DNA from: Actinoplanes lutulentus
Lineage (GTDB): Bacteria; Actinomycetota; Actinomycetes; Mycobacteriales; Micromonosporaceae
Direction of reading: 5' to 3'
Assembly (NCBI RefSeq): GCF_003259845.1
Contig: NZ_QLMJ01000004.1
Location: 1 to 64,000, forward strand
DNA: 64,000 bases
Position numbers and translations under genes: made by a program. The notes under the pieces are model-generated. The model ran no database searches and was not told the DNA's origin. It worked only from the letters and a program-made list of their open reading frames with translations. Of this stretch, positions 31,974 through 40,811 are shown one piece after another (within the stretch, counting starts at the first letter, position 1; each line of letters starts with the position of its first letter).

Positions 31974-33742
31974 CGCTGTTCCGCCTTCTCGTACGCGGTC
32001 ACCAGATCCCGGTAACCGGGTTCCGCCGCCATCAGCTCCAGATGGGTGCCGGTCGCCACGACCCGGCCCCGATGCAGGTAGACCACCTCGTCGGCGAGCG
32101 CGATGGTGGCCCGCCGGTACGCCACGACCAGGACCGACGTGTTCGCGTCCCGATCACGAAGCGCGCCCAGGATGGCCGCCTCCACTCTCGGGTCGACGGC
32201 GCTGGTCGCGTCGTCGAGCACCAGCAGGCGGGGCCGGCCGGCGAGCGCGCGAGCCAGGGTGATCCGCTGCCGCTGCCCGCCGGAGAGCGAGGTGCCGCGC
32301 TCACCGACCTGGGTGTCCAGCTCCTGCGGCAGCCCGCCGACGAAGCGGTCGGCCTGCGCCAGCCGCAACGCCTGGCGTACGCCGTCGTCGGTGATCTCCG
32401 GGCGGTCCAGGGAGATGTTGCCGCGGACCGTGTCGTCGAACACGAACGGGATCTGCGGGACCAGTGCCGCGGCCCCGGCCAGGGCGACGGCGGACAGGTC
32501 GGGCAACTTCACCCCGTCCAGCGCGATGCTGCCGGATCCCGGGTCGACCAGACGGATCGCGAGGGAGGCGATCGTGGACTTGCCGGAACCGGTCGCGCCG
32601 ACCAGGGCCACCGTCTTGCCGGCCGGAACCGTGAAGGTGACCTCGTCGAGCACGGCGGGACCTTCGGCGTACCGGTAGCTCACCTGCTCGAAGCGGAGCT
32701 CTGCCGGTCCGGTGCCGGGGACCCCGGCATCTCCGTACTCAAGATCTCCGGTGGCGGAGAGGACGGCCTGGACCCGCTCCCAACCGGCGACGCTGCGCGG
32801 CAGCTCGCCGATCACCCACCCGATCGCGCGCACCGGAAACGCCAGGACGGTGAACAGGAACGCGACGCTGACCAGCTCGGACACGTTGATCGCGCCGCTC
32901 TGCAGACGCCAGGTGCCGATCAACAGCACGGCGAGGGTGCCGACGCTGGGCAGGCTGTCCATCAGCGGGTCGAAGATGCCGCGCAGCCGTCCCACCGAGA
33001 CCAGGGCGTCACGCAGTTCGGAGACGAAGACGCCGAACCGGCGTGACTCGTCCGCTTCCCGGCCCATCGTCTTGACCACGAGGGCGCCGTCGAAGCTCTC
33101 GTGCGCGACCGCGCTGACCTTGGCGCGCATCTGCTGGGCGTGGATCTGCCGGGGTGCCATCCGCCGCGAGTAGGCGAGGTTCAGCGCGAACAGCGTCGGG
33201 AACAGCGCCACGCCGACCAGGGCAAGGACCCAGTCGGTGAGGAAGAGCGTGATCACCGCGCCGAAGATCATCACGATGGTGCCGACGGCGAACGGCAGCG
33301 GCGCGATCGGCCCGAACGCGGCCTCCACGTCGGAGTTCGCGTTGGAGAGCAGGGTGCCGGTGGCGTGCCGCTGGTGCCAGGACGGCGGCAGCGAGAGATA
33401 ACGCCGGGTCACCGCGCGCCGGTAGCGGGCCTGCAGCCGGAACTGCATGTAACCGGCGCCGAGACGACGGCCGAAGATGCTCGCCACCCGCAGCCCGCTG
33501 ATGCCCACCAGGATCGCCACGACCCCCGCGAGCGAGGCGGTGCTCACGCTCCCTGCCGCGAACGCCGGCACGACGATGTGCCCGGTCACAAATCCGACGA
33601 CGTACGAGTTAGCAATGATCAGTAGACCGAAGAGACTGCTGCCGATCGAGCTGACGACGAAGAGCCGTGGTTCCGTACGGATTGCCTGGCCGAGCACCCG
33701 CAGTCCCCGTCCCAGCACGTCATTGCTGGTTCTGCCGCTCAA
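31970..33742 (-). CDS. ABC exporter half-transporter, degenerate-site subunit
   Basis: About 590 aa: six membrane helices then an ATPase with Walker A GATGSGKST and canonical LSGGQ, but Walker B ends LLVLDDAT (Asp in place of catalytic Glu) and the H-loop reads VVAYRRAT (Tyr for His). It partners the following gene, with a 4-bp overlap. The open frame runs to 33931 through a promoter region; the TTG at 33742 after GGTAGG is used, but a GTG at 33718 is possible. The changes map to one composite ATP site. Confidence 0.9.
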   Translation of the reverse strand: MSGRTSNDVLGRGLRVLGQAIRTEPRLFVVSSIGSSLFGLLIIANSYVVGFVTGHIVVPAFAAGSVSTASLAGVVAILVGISGLRVASIFGRRLGAGYMQFRLQARYRRAVTRRYLSLPPSWHQRHATGTLLSNANSDVEAAFGPIAPLPFAVGTIVMIFGAVITLFLTDWVLALVGVALFPTLFALNLAYSRRMAPRQIHAQQMRAKVSAVAHESFDGALVVKTMGREADESRRFGVFVSELRDALVSVGRLRGIFDPLMDSLPSVGTLAVLLIGTWRLQSGAINVSELVSVAFLFTVLAFPVRAIGWVIGELPRSVAGWERVQAVLSATGDLEYGDAGVPGTGPAELRFEQVSYRYAEGPAVLDEVTFTVPAGKTVALVGATGSGKSTIASLAIRLVDPGSGSIALDGVKLPDLSAVALAGAAALVPQIPFVFDDTVRGNISLDRPEITDDGVRQALRLAQADRFVGGLPQELDTQVGERGTSLSGGQRQRITLARALAGRPRLLVLDDATSAVDPRVEAAILGALRDRDANTSVLVVAYRRATIALADEVVYLHRGRVVATGTHLELMAAEPGYRDLVTAYEKAEQR

Positions 33743-33820
33743 TTTCCTACCTGACTGGTAAGTGTTCGCCGGGGCTTCCGGCCTTACCTGTCCATCCTGC
33801 CGAACCCAGCAACTGTTTAC

Positions 33821-33834
33821 ATTGTGTGCACAAT
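33821..33834. promoter_or_regulatory. operator-like palindrome at divergent promoters
   Basis: ATTGTG-TG-CACAAT is a two-arm palindrome within the spacing of a -35-like TTGTGT (33822-33827) and the -10 TAATAT. It lies between the exporter pair and the TIGR03085 gene, so a repressor here could control both. No regulator is adjacent. Confidence 0.45.
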
Positions 33835-33843
33835 TACAGCGAC

Positions 33844-33855
33844 TAATATCAACGG
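33844..33855 (+). promoter_or_regulatory. -10 of a probable leaderless transcript
   Basis: TAATAT (33844-33849) plus six bases directly precedes the GTG at 33856. There is no ribosome-binding site, so the mRNA likely begins at the start codon. Confidence 0.5.
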
Positions 33856-34482
33856 GTGACCAACTATGCCCGGCAGGAGCGTGCCCTCCTCGCCGACCTG
33901 CTGCTGCTTCAAGGTCCGGACGCCCCGACACTCTGCGAAGGCTGGACCACCCGTGACCTGGCCGCGCACCTCGTGGTCCGCGAGCGCCGGCCGGACGCCT
34001 CCGCCGGGATGATGATCAAACCCCTGGCCGCGCACGGTGAGAAGGTCCGCCTGGCCCGCGCCTCTCTTCCCTACCCCGAGTTGATCGACCAGGTGCGAAA
34101 TCCACCCTCCTGGGGGCTGATGACCAACCCGGTGGTCGACCCGCTCGCCAACACCGCCGAGTTCTTCATCCACCACGAGGACGTGCGCCGCGGCGCACCG
34201 GGCTGGGAGCCACGCGCCCTGTCGCCGGATTTCGAGGCGGCCCTCTGGCGCCCGCTGAAACTGATCTCCCGGGCGTCGCTGCGCAAACTCGGGATCACCG
34301 CCGAGATCACCCCGACCGGGCAGTCCCCGGTCCGGACCGGGGAGAACCCGCAGGTGCACATCTCCGGGGACGTCGGCGAGCTGACGGTCTTCTTCTTCGG
34401 ACGGCAGCGCGCCGCCCGGGTGAGCGTCGAGGGTGACCCGGCCGCCGCCGAGCGCGTGCGGACGGCCCGCCTCGGCGTCTAA
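33856..34482 (+). CDS. TIGR03085-family putative metal-binding protein (DinB/maleylpyruvate-isomerase-like)
   Basis: 208 aa. The N-terminal four-helix bundle LADLLLLQGPDAPTLCEGWTTRDLAAHLVVRERRPD carries the conserved W-T-x-R-D-L-A-A-H motif of the mycothiol-dependent isomerase/DinB_2 superfamily, and NTAEFFIHHEDVRR supplies the second His pair that binds a metal. Length and pattern fit TIGR03085. The substrate is not known. It starts with GTG and no leader. Confidence 0.88.
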   Translation: MTNYARQERALLADLLLLQGPDAPTLCEGWTTRDLAAHLVVRERRPDASAGMMIKPLAAHGEKVRLARASLPYPELIDQVRNPPSWGLMTNPVVDPLANTAEFFIHHEDVRRGAPGWEPRALSPDFEAALWRPLKLISRASLRKLGITAEITPTGQSPVRTGENPQVHISGDVGELTVFFFGRQRAARVSVEGDPAAAERVRTARLGV

Positions 34483-34483
34483 G

Positions 34484-34537
34484 AATTGGCCCATTCAAGC
34501 TGGGTGAAATTGGCTCGTTGGCGACGCCAATCGAGCC
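34484..34537. promoter_or_regulatory. tandem AATTGGC half-sites and dyad upstream of the APC permease
   Basis: AATTGGC occurs at 34484-34490 and 34508-34514 (24 bp apart), followed by a dyad GGCTCGTTGGCG-A-CGCCAATCGAGCC (34512-34537) ending 13 bp before the permease start. The same AATTGGC word in tandem forms the likely operator of the MocR/YczE pair at 40.8 kb, which suggests MocR-type control. Confidence 0.45.
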
Positions 34538-34550
34538 ATAGGTTCAGGGC

Positions 34551-35807
34551 ATGACCACTCGAACCGGGCTGTCCGTCTCCCAGGGCGCCGCCCTCTCCGT
34601 CGGCGCCGTTCTGGGCACCGGGCTGATCTCGATGCCCGCCCTCGCGGCGGAGGCCGCCGGACCGGCCTCCCTGGTCGCCTGGCTCGCGCTGATCCTGCTC
34701 TCCGCACCGCTGGCCTGGACGTTCGCCGCTCTCGGCGCGCGGTACCCGGACGGCGGCGGCGTCTCCACGTACGCCCGGATGGCGTTCGGCCCGCGGGTCG
34801 CGGCCGCTGTCGGCTGGTGCTTCTACTTCGCGGTCCCGCTCGGCGCGCCGGTCGCGGCCGCGTTCACCGGCGGGTACGTGGCCGACGTGCTCGGTGGCGG
34901 CCGGACCACCGAGTTCGTCACGTTCCTGGCGATCATCGGGACCGCGTACGGAATGAACTGGTTCGGTCTGCGGATCTCCGGCAAGGTCCAGCTGGTCCTC
35001 TCCGCCTGCCTCGCCACCCTGCTCGTGGTGACAGTGGTCGCCGCCCTGCCGCACGCCCGCTGGGAGAACCTGCAGCCGTTCGCGCCGCACGGCTGGACCG
35101 GCATCGGCGCGGCCGCCGCCATCCTGGTCTGGGGTTTCGCCGGTTGGGAGGCGCTGTCCTCGCTCTCCGGCGAGTACCGCAACCCGCAGCGGGACGTGCC
35201 CCGGGCCACGCTGATCGCGGTCGCCGTGGTCGGTGTCCTCTACCTGGCCGTCGCGGCGGTCAGCGTCCTCGCCCTCGGTCCCGCCCTGGCGGGCAGCCGG
35301 GCACCGCTCGCCGATCTTCTCGCGATCGGCGTCGGCGGGCCGGTCCGGGCGATCACCGCGGTCGTCGCGGTGGTGCTGACGCTCGGCGCGGTCAACGCGT
35401 ACTTCGCCGGAGGGAGCCGGCTCGGGGCGGCTCTGGCCGGCGAGGGCGCGTTGCCCGCCCGGGTCTTCGGCAGCCAGCGCAAGGCCATGACGTTCATCCT
35501 GGTCGCCAGCGTCGTGTCGGCACTGCTGCCGCTCGGGCTGCACACCGCCGCGCTGCTGGTGACCGGCTGCTTCACCCTGGTCTACGTGATCGGGACGGCG
35601 GCCGCGCTGCGGCTGCTGCCCGCCGGATGGTCCCGGGTGGTGGCCGGGGTGGCGTTCGTGGCCGTGGTGGCACTGCTCTGGCTCAACGGGTGGCCGGCGC
35701 TGCTCAGCCTGGCGATCGCGGCCGGCGCGGTGATCTACCAGGAGTGGAGCAGCAGGTCCCGTGTGCCGGCCGCGGCGGATTCACAGGAGACCTGCCAGGT
35801 GGGCTAG
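34551..35807 (+). CDS. APC-superfamily amino-acid permease
   Basis: 418 aa integral membrane protein with about 12 hydrophobic segments. The first helix LSVGAVLGTGLISMPALAAEAAGPASLVAW shows the GxG(I/L) substrate-binding break of APC transporters, and FAGWEALSSLSGEYRNPQRDVPRA is the conserved TM6-loop region. It probably imports or exports an amino acid or amine. Its 3' end overlaps the convergent MocR gene by 27 bp, and MocR-like half-sites lie at its promoter, so the MocR protein may control it. Confidence 0.88.
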   Translation: MTTRTGLSVSQGAALSVGAVLGTGLISMPALAAEAAGPASLVAWLALILLSAPLAWTFAALGARYPDGGGVSTYARMAFGPRVAAAVGWCFYFAVPLGAPVAAAFTGGYVADVLGGGRTTEFVTFLAIIGTAYGMNWFGLRISGKVQLVLSACLATLLVVTVVAALPHARWENLQPFAPHGWTGIGAAAAILVWGFAGWEALSSLSGEYRNPQRDVPRATLIAVAVVGVLYLAVAAVSVLALGPALAGSRAPLADLLAIGVGGPVRAITAVVAVVLTLGAVNAYFAGGSRLGAALAGEGALPARVFGSQRKAMTFILVASVVSALLPLGLHTAALLVTGCFTLVYVIGTAAALRLLPAGWSRVVAGVAFVAVVALLWLNGWPALLSLAIAAGAVIYQEWSSRSRVPAAADSQETCQVG

Positions 35808-37193
35808 CCCCTCCTCGATCAGGTCGGGGTCGACCGCGCCGAAGCCGAGCACCAGGCCCGGCACGACCGGCGTACCGGGCGGCACGTAATCGCCCAGGTG
35901 GTCGATCGCGACGCCGGCCCGGCGGGCGGCCGCCACGATGGCGACCGGGTCAGGGGCGCCCGGGCGCAGCAGTGCGGTGACGTGCAGGCCGGCCGCGGAC
36001 GGGACGACCTCCAGCGCGGGCATCGCGGCCAGCCCGGCCAGGATGCGGGTACGCCGGTCCGCGTACGAACGCCTCGCCCTGCGGACGTGGCGGGCCAGTT
36101 CGCCGTCGTCGACGAAACGGGCCAGGGCTGCTTGGGTGGCCGTTTGACCGTACCCATCGCTTAATTGCCGAGCGGCGATGAGCGCAGGCCGCAGGCCTGG
36201 CGGGACCAGCACGAAGCCGGTGCGCAACGCCGGAATCGTGCATTTGGAGAAGGTGCCGACGTACAGGACGCGGCCGTTGCGGTCGAGCGTGCAGAGCGGT
36301 TCGAGAGGGCGGGCCGAGAAGCGGAACTCGCTGTCGTAGTCGTCCTCGACGATCGCGGCGCGGCGGCATCGCGCCCAGTCGAGAAGCTCGCTGCGGCGCT
36401 CGCGGCTCATCACCCGGCCGAGCGGGAACTGATGCGACGGCGTCACGTAGACCAGCCGCGCGTCGTCCGGCAGATCCGCGACCACCAGGCCCTCGTCGTC
36501 GACCGGCACGCCGGCCACCCGGACGCCGAGCGACGCGAAGAGCCGGCGGGCCGGTGGGTAACCGGGCTCCTCGACCGCCACGACGTCACCGGGACGCAGC
36601 ATCACCCGGGCGATCAGATCGAGCGCGTGCTGGGTGCCGTTCGTGACCACCACGTCGTCGGCGGTGGTCCGCACCGACCGGGAGTACCCGAGATAGCGGG
36701 CGATCGCGGCCCGCAACGCCGGATGACCGGAGGGCTCCGCGTAGGTACCGGGATCATTCGCCCGCAGCCGCAGCTCGGCGCCGACCAGCCGCCGCCAGGT
36801 GTCGAACGGGAACAGCCGCGGATCCGGGATGCCGGTACGGAAGTCGTACCGCGGCGCCGCCGACTCCCCGCTGGTCGGCAGTGGGGTGAACGTCCAGGCG
36901 TCGTGCGGCCGCAGCGGATCCGCCCGCGGCCGGACCGGCAGGTCACCGGTGTGCGCCTCGGCCACGAACGTCCCGGCGCCGACCCGCGCGGTCAGATAAC
37001 CCTCGGCAGTCAGCCGCTCGTAGGCACCGGCCACACTCCCCCGGGACACGCCAAGGTCGGCGGCCAGCACCCGGGTCGCGGGCAGCCGATGCCCGGCGGG
37101 CGCCCGGCCGTCCATCACCGCGGCCCGCAACGCCCGGTAAACGGCGGCGGTGGTCCCACCGGCGCCCGGCTCGATCTCGATGACCAGATCCAC
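35781..37193 (-). CDS. MocR-family transcriptional regulator (GntR HTH + aminotransferase fold)
   Basis: 470 aa. Residues 1-75 are a GntR winged helix (YRALRAAVMDGRAPAGHRLPATRVLAADLGVSRGSVAGAYERL). The rest is a fold-type I aminotransferase domain with PLP Lys317 in VGTFSKC, TNGTQHALDLIARV and VEDDYDSEFRFS. Such proteins sense PLP or PLP-amino acid adducts. It is convergent with and overlaps the permease gene. A PdxR-like role is possible, but no pyridoxal synthase genes are nearby; amino-acid transport control is more likely. Confidence 0.9.
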   Translation of the reverse strand: MDLVIEIEPGAGGTTAAVYRALRAAVMDGRAPAGHRLPATRVLAADLGVSRGSVAGAYERLTAEGYLTARVGAGTFVAEAHTGDLPVRPRADPLRPHDAWTFTPLPTSGESAAPRYDFRTGIPDPRLFPFDTWRRLVGAELRLRANDPGTYAEPSGHPALRAAIARYLGYSRSVRTTADDVVVTNGTQHALDLIARVMLRPGDVVAVEEPGYPPARRLFASLGVRVAGVPVDDEGLVVADLPDDARLVYVTPSHQFPLGRVMSRERRSELLDWARCRRAAIVEDDYDSEFRFSARPLEPLCTLDRNGRVLYVGTFSKCTIPALRTGFVLVPPGLRPALIAARQLSDGYGQTATQAALARFVDDGELARHVRRARRSYADRRTRILAGLAAMPALEVVPSAAGLHVTALLRPGAPDPVAIVAAARRAGVAIDHLGDYVPPGTPVVPGLVLGFGAVDPDLIEEGLAHLAGLL

Positions 37194-37416
37194 GAGGCCA
37201 TTTTGCTCTGAGAAGTAGCTGTGAGCCCGCCTGCGCTATGGACCCCGCGAGCGTGCTGACTAGGATTAAGAAGTTCCGGTCCCGTTAACGGGGACCACCC
37301 GGGCCGGTGAAGTTGGTTGATGCGGCACTCTAGCCGTGGTGCCGGACGCGCATTACCCTCCGGTAACACTGACGTTACTTGCTCCCCGTTTCTGGTCTTC
37401 TAAGGCGGCGCCCGAT

Positions 37417-39240
37417 ATGGCTCTCGAGGTTCCCTACCGGTCAATTCCGGACATGCTCTTTCAGCGCGTGGCGAAAACCCCCGATGCCCGGGCGCTCGCG
37501 AAGCCCAACGCGACCGACACCGGTCCCGAGTGGCTGACCTGGCGCGAGGTCGGTGAGCGCACCCGGGCCATCGGCGCCGGTCTGCGCGAGCTCGGCGTCG
37601 GCCTGGAGGATCGGGTCGCGATCCTCTCCAACACCCGTCTCGAGTGGATCCTCGCCGACCTCGGCATCAACGTGGCCGGCGCTGCCGCCACGACGGTCTA
37701 CCCGACCACCGAGCCGGAAGACACCGCGTTCATCGTCACCGACTCCGGCTCCAAGATCCTCATCGCGGAGAACGCGAAGCAGGCGCTGAAGATCGCCGGC
37801 GCCGAGACCGCGGTGACCAAGGTCGTGATCATCGAGGGTCCCGCCGACGCCGGCGCCACCCCGCCGCAGATCACCCTCACCGAGCTGGAAGAGCTCGGCA
37901 AAGCCGCGCTGGCGGCCAACCCGTCGCTGATCGACGACGTGCTCGCCCAGCTCACGCCGGACAACGTCGCCACCCTGATCTACACCTCGGGCACCACCGG
38001 CCGCCCCAAGGGCGTCACCCTGCTGCACAAGGGCTGGACCTGGGAGGGCGTGGCGCAGGAAAACCTCGGCCTCTTCTCGCCGCAGGACCTGCACTACCTC
38101 TGGCTGCCGATGTCGCACGCGTTCGGCAAGACCCTGCTCTGCGGCATCCTGCACGTCGGCGTGCCGACCTATGTCGACGGCCGCGTCGACAAGCTGATCG
38201 ACCTGCTCGCGGTGATCAAGCCGACGCTGATGTGCGCCCCGCCGCGCATCTTCGAGAAGGTCTACAACAAGACCGTCACGAGCGGCCTCTCCGGTGGCGG
38301 CCTCAAGCCCAAGATCTTCAGCTGGGCCGTGGCGACCGGGAAGAAGAAGGTCGCGCTGGAGCAGACCGGCAAGCCGCTCCCGCTGGCACTCAAGATTCAG
38401 TACGCGATCGGCGAGAAGCTCGTCTTCTCGAAGCTCCAGCAGAAGCTCGGCGGCAACATCAAGGTGCTGGTCAGCGGCTCCGCGGCGCTGAGCCGGGACA
38501 TCTCGGAGTTCTTCGCGGCGGCCAACCTGCCGATCCTTGAGGGTTACGGCATGACCGAGGCCTGCGCGGCCAACTTCGTGAACCGTAACGGCCGCCTGCG
38601 GATCGGCACGGTCGGCGAGGCGATCGGCGACCTCGAGGTTCGCATCGACACCGACGGCGAGGTGCTGCTGCGCGGCGCGCCGGTCATGCGGGGTTACCAC
38701 AACCTGCCGGAGGCCACGGCCGAGGCGTTCACCGAGGACGGCTTCCTGCGTACCGGTGACATCGGCGAGCTCGACGCCGACGGCTACCTGAAGATCACCG
38801 ACCGGAAGAAAGACCTGGTCAAGACGTCCGGTGGCAAGTTCATCGCACCGTCGGCGATCGAGGGCGCGTTCAAGGCCGTCTGCCCGTACACGTCGCAGGC
38901 GATCGTCGTCGGCCAGAACCGCAACTTCGTCACCATGCTGATCGCCCTCGACGAGGACGCGATCAAGTCGTGGGCGGCCGATGGCCCGCTCGCCGGCAAG
39001 AGCTACGCGGAGATCGTGGCCGCTCCGGAAACGGAGAAGCTGGTCGCCGACTTCATCGCCGAGCTCAACGCCAAGCTGAACCGCTGGGAGACGGTCAAGA
39101 AGTTCGCGATCCTCCCCCGCGACCTCAGCATCGAGTCCGGCGAGGTCACCCCGTCCATGAAGATCAAGCGGCGCAGCGTCGAGACGAACTTCGCCGAGCA
39201 GATCGACAAGATGTACGCGGGCTCCCTCGCCCAGCTCTGA
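37417..39240 (+). CDS. long-chain acyl-CoA ligase (FadD15-like AMP-forming)
   Basis: 607 aa. It activates fatty acids via acyl-AMP to acyl-CoA. The P-loop LIYTSGTTGRPKGV (near residue 188), the VSGSAALSRDISEFF and ILEGYGMTEACA motifs, RTGDIGELDADGYLKITDRKKDLVKTSGGKFIAP and the catalytic Lys region SMKIKRRSVE are all intact. The ATG at 37417 (MALEVPYRSIPDMLFQR) is the family start; the extra 27 codons upstream are not conserved in appearance. Monocistronic, with a clear terminator. Confidence 0.93.
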   Translation: MALEVPYRSIPDMLFQRVAKTPDARALAKPNATDTGPEWLTWREVGERTRAIGAGLRELGVGLEDRVAILSNTRLEWILADLGINVAGAAATTVYPTTEPEDTAFIVTDSGSKILIAENAKQALKIAGAETAVTKVVIIEGPADAGATPPQITLTELEELGKAALAANPSLIDDVLAQLTPDNVATLIYTSGTTGRPKGVTLLHKGWTWEGVAQENLGLFSPQDLHYLWLPMSHAFGKTLLCGILHVGVPTYVDGRVDKLIDLLAVIKPTLMCAPPRIFEKVYNKTVTSGLSGGGLKPKIFSWAVATGKKKVALEQTGKPLPLALKIQYAIGEKLVFSKLQQKLGGNIKVLVSGSAALSRDISEFFAAANLPILEGYGMTEACAANFVNRNGRLRIGTVGEAIGDLEVRIDTDGEVLLRGAPVMRGYHNLPEATAEAFTEDGFLRTGDIGELDADGYLKITDRKKDLVKTSGGKFIAPSAIEGAFKAVCPYTSQAIVVGQNRNFVTMLIALDEDAIKSWAADGPLAGKSYAEIVAAPETEKLVADFIAELNAKLNRWETVKKFAILPRDLSIESGEVTPSMKIKRRSVETNFAEQIDKMYAGSLAQL

Positions 39241-39255
39241 CAGTCACTCTTCTTC

Positions 39256-39285
39256 AGCGAGGCCGGACTTCTGTCCGGCCTCGCT
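39256..39285. terminator. bidirectional terminator after the acyl-CoA ligase
   Basis: A perfect 13-bp stem, AGCGAGGCCGGAC with GTCCGGCCTCGCT, closes a TTCT loop and is followed by GCGTTTT. It serves the ligase gene and also the convergent MocR gene whose stop is at 39300. Confidence 0.85.
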
Positions 39286-39299
39286 GCGTTTTCCTGAAG

Positions 39300-40754
39300 T
39301 CAGGTGATGACGACGGGGCTTCGCCAGGTCGGCCGGGGTGAGTGGTCGAGGTCGTGGCGGACCGCGGCGATCCGGCGTACCGACTCGATCAGGTCGTCGG
39401 CCGCCAGGGTGAACGGCAGCCGCAGGAAACGCTCCAGAGTGCCGTCCAGGCCGAACCGCGGGCCCGGGGCCAGCCGCACCCCGAGATCCTCCGCCGCCCG
39501 CGACAGCGCGCTCGAGATCGGGCCGTCCAGCTCCGCCCAGAGCGTCACCCCGCCGGCCGGCACGACGAACCGCCATTCCGGCAGCATCTCCCGCAACGTC
39601 TCGACCAGCGCGTCCCGCCGGAATCGCAGCTGCGCCCGCCGGGCCGCAACGATCTCCGGGGCCAGCCGCAGCAGGTGAACCGCGACGAGCTGCTCCAGCA
39701 CCGGGCTGCCCATGTCGACGCCGACCCGGATCGCGGCGAGCCGCTGGACGAGCGGCGCGGAGGCGCGAACCCAGCCGATCCGCAGGCCACCCCAGTACGC
39801 CTTGCTCATGCCGCCGATCGACGTCACCCGGGAGTGCCGGTCGAAGACGGCCACCGGTGGCGGCATCTCCTGACCCTCCAGCGGCAGATCGACGAAGGAC
39901 TCGTCGACGACCAGCTCAGCCCCGGCCGAGTGGGCGCCGACCACGAGGCGTTCGCGCAGCTCGGCCGGCATCAGGTGACCGGTCGGGTTGTGGAACTCCG
40001 GAATCACGTACGCAAGTCTGGGTCTGGTCTGACGCAGCGCGCCGAGCATCATCTCGCCGTCCCAGCCGGTCTCGATGTCGAGGCCGTGCGTGCTGATCCG
40101 CGCGCGGCGAGCGGCGAGCGCGGCGAGCGCGTTGGGGTACGTCGGCGTCTCCACCAGCACCGGCGCCCCGACCGGAACCGAGAGCCGCAACACCAGGTCG
40201 AGCGCCTGCTGCGTGCCACTGGTGATCATGATCTGCTCGGCCGACGTGGTCACACCCCGCGCCGTGTACGCCTCAGCGACGGCAGCCCGCAACTCAGGAA
40301 GCCCGGTCGGGTGGTACCCGGCACTGCCCAGATAACGCGGCAGATCGTCGGCCGCCGCCCGGGCCGCAGGCACCAGCTCGACCGGCGCTGCCGACGCGGC
40401 ACAACCCAGGTCGATCATGTCGAGGTCGTCGTCGGGGGTCCAGAGCCCGGACGTGGCGACCCGATGGCCGTTCGGCAGCGTGGTCCAGCTCCCGGCCCCA
40501 CGCCGGCTGGTGAGATGACCCGTCTCGCGCAACGCCCGGTATGCCGCCGACACCGTGGTCCGGCTGACCGCGAGGGCTTCGGCGAGCTCCCGCTCGGCCG
40601 GAAGCCGGACACCGAGGGCGAGCCGCCCGTCAGCCAGCAACCCTCGGACCGCACCGGCCAGAGCGGCGTAGTCAGGGTTCCGGTGCCGGCCGGGCAGCGA
40701 GTGCCACCGGCCCAGAAGCCGGGCCAATTGATCGCCACGCACTGATGTAGTCAT
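39300..40754 (-). CDS. MocR-family regulator of YczR type
   Basis: 484 aa. A GntR winged helix fills about 26-90 (YAALAGAVRGLLADGRLALGVRLPAERELAEALAVSRTTVSAAYRAL). The aminotransferase-like domain has ITSGTQQALDLVLRL, the PLP Lys318 in IGGMSKAYWGGLRIGW and the conserved Arg region near ERFLRLPF. The ATG at 40754 has a GGAGGGTGGC site. It is divergent from a YczE-family gene, the arrangement known for the YczR subgroup, and two TAATTGGCA words fill the shared region. Confidence 0.92.
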   Translation of the reverse strand: MTTSVRGDQLARLLGRWHSLPGRHRNPDYAALAGAVRGLLADGRLALGVRLPAERELAEALAVSRTTVSAAYRALRETGHLTSRRGAGSWTTLPNGHRVATSGLWTPDDDLDMIDLGCAASAAPVELVPAARAAADDLPRYLGSAGYHPTGLPELRAAVAEAYTARGVTTSAEQIMITSGTQQALDLVLRLSVPVGAPVLVETPTYPNALAALAARRARISTHGLDIETGWDGEMMLGALRQTRPRLAYVIPEFHNPTGHLMPAELRERLVVGAHSAGAELVVDESFVDLPLEGQEMPPPVAVFDRHSRVTSIGGMSKAYWGGLRIGWVRASAPLVQRLAAIRVGVDMGSPVLEQLVAVHLLRLAPEIVAARRAQLRFRRDALVETLREMLPEWRFVVPAGGVTLWAELDGPISSALSRAAEDLGVRLAPGPRFGLDGTLERFLRLPFTLAADDLIESVRRIAAVRHDLDHSPRPTWRSPVVIT

Positions 40755-40766
40755 GCCACCCTCCAA

Positions 40767-40797
40767 TAATTGGCACTTTAACATCAGCTAATTGGCA
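40767..40797. promoter_or_regulatory. tandem TAATTGGCA operator for the MocR/YczE pair
   Basis: TAATTGGCA occurs exactly twice, at 40767-40775 and 40789-40797, in the same direction and 22 bp apart, about two helical turns. It fills the 57-bp divergent gap. MocR proteins bind direct repeats as dimers, so this is the likely operator for both genes. Confidence 0.7.
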
Positions 40798-40811
40798 TCG
40801 AGAGTGGCTAC

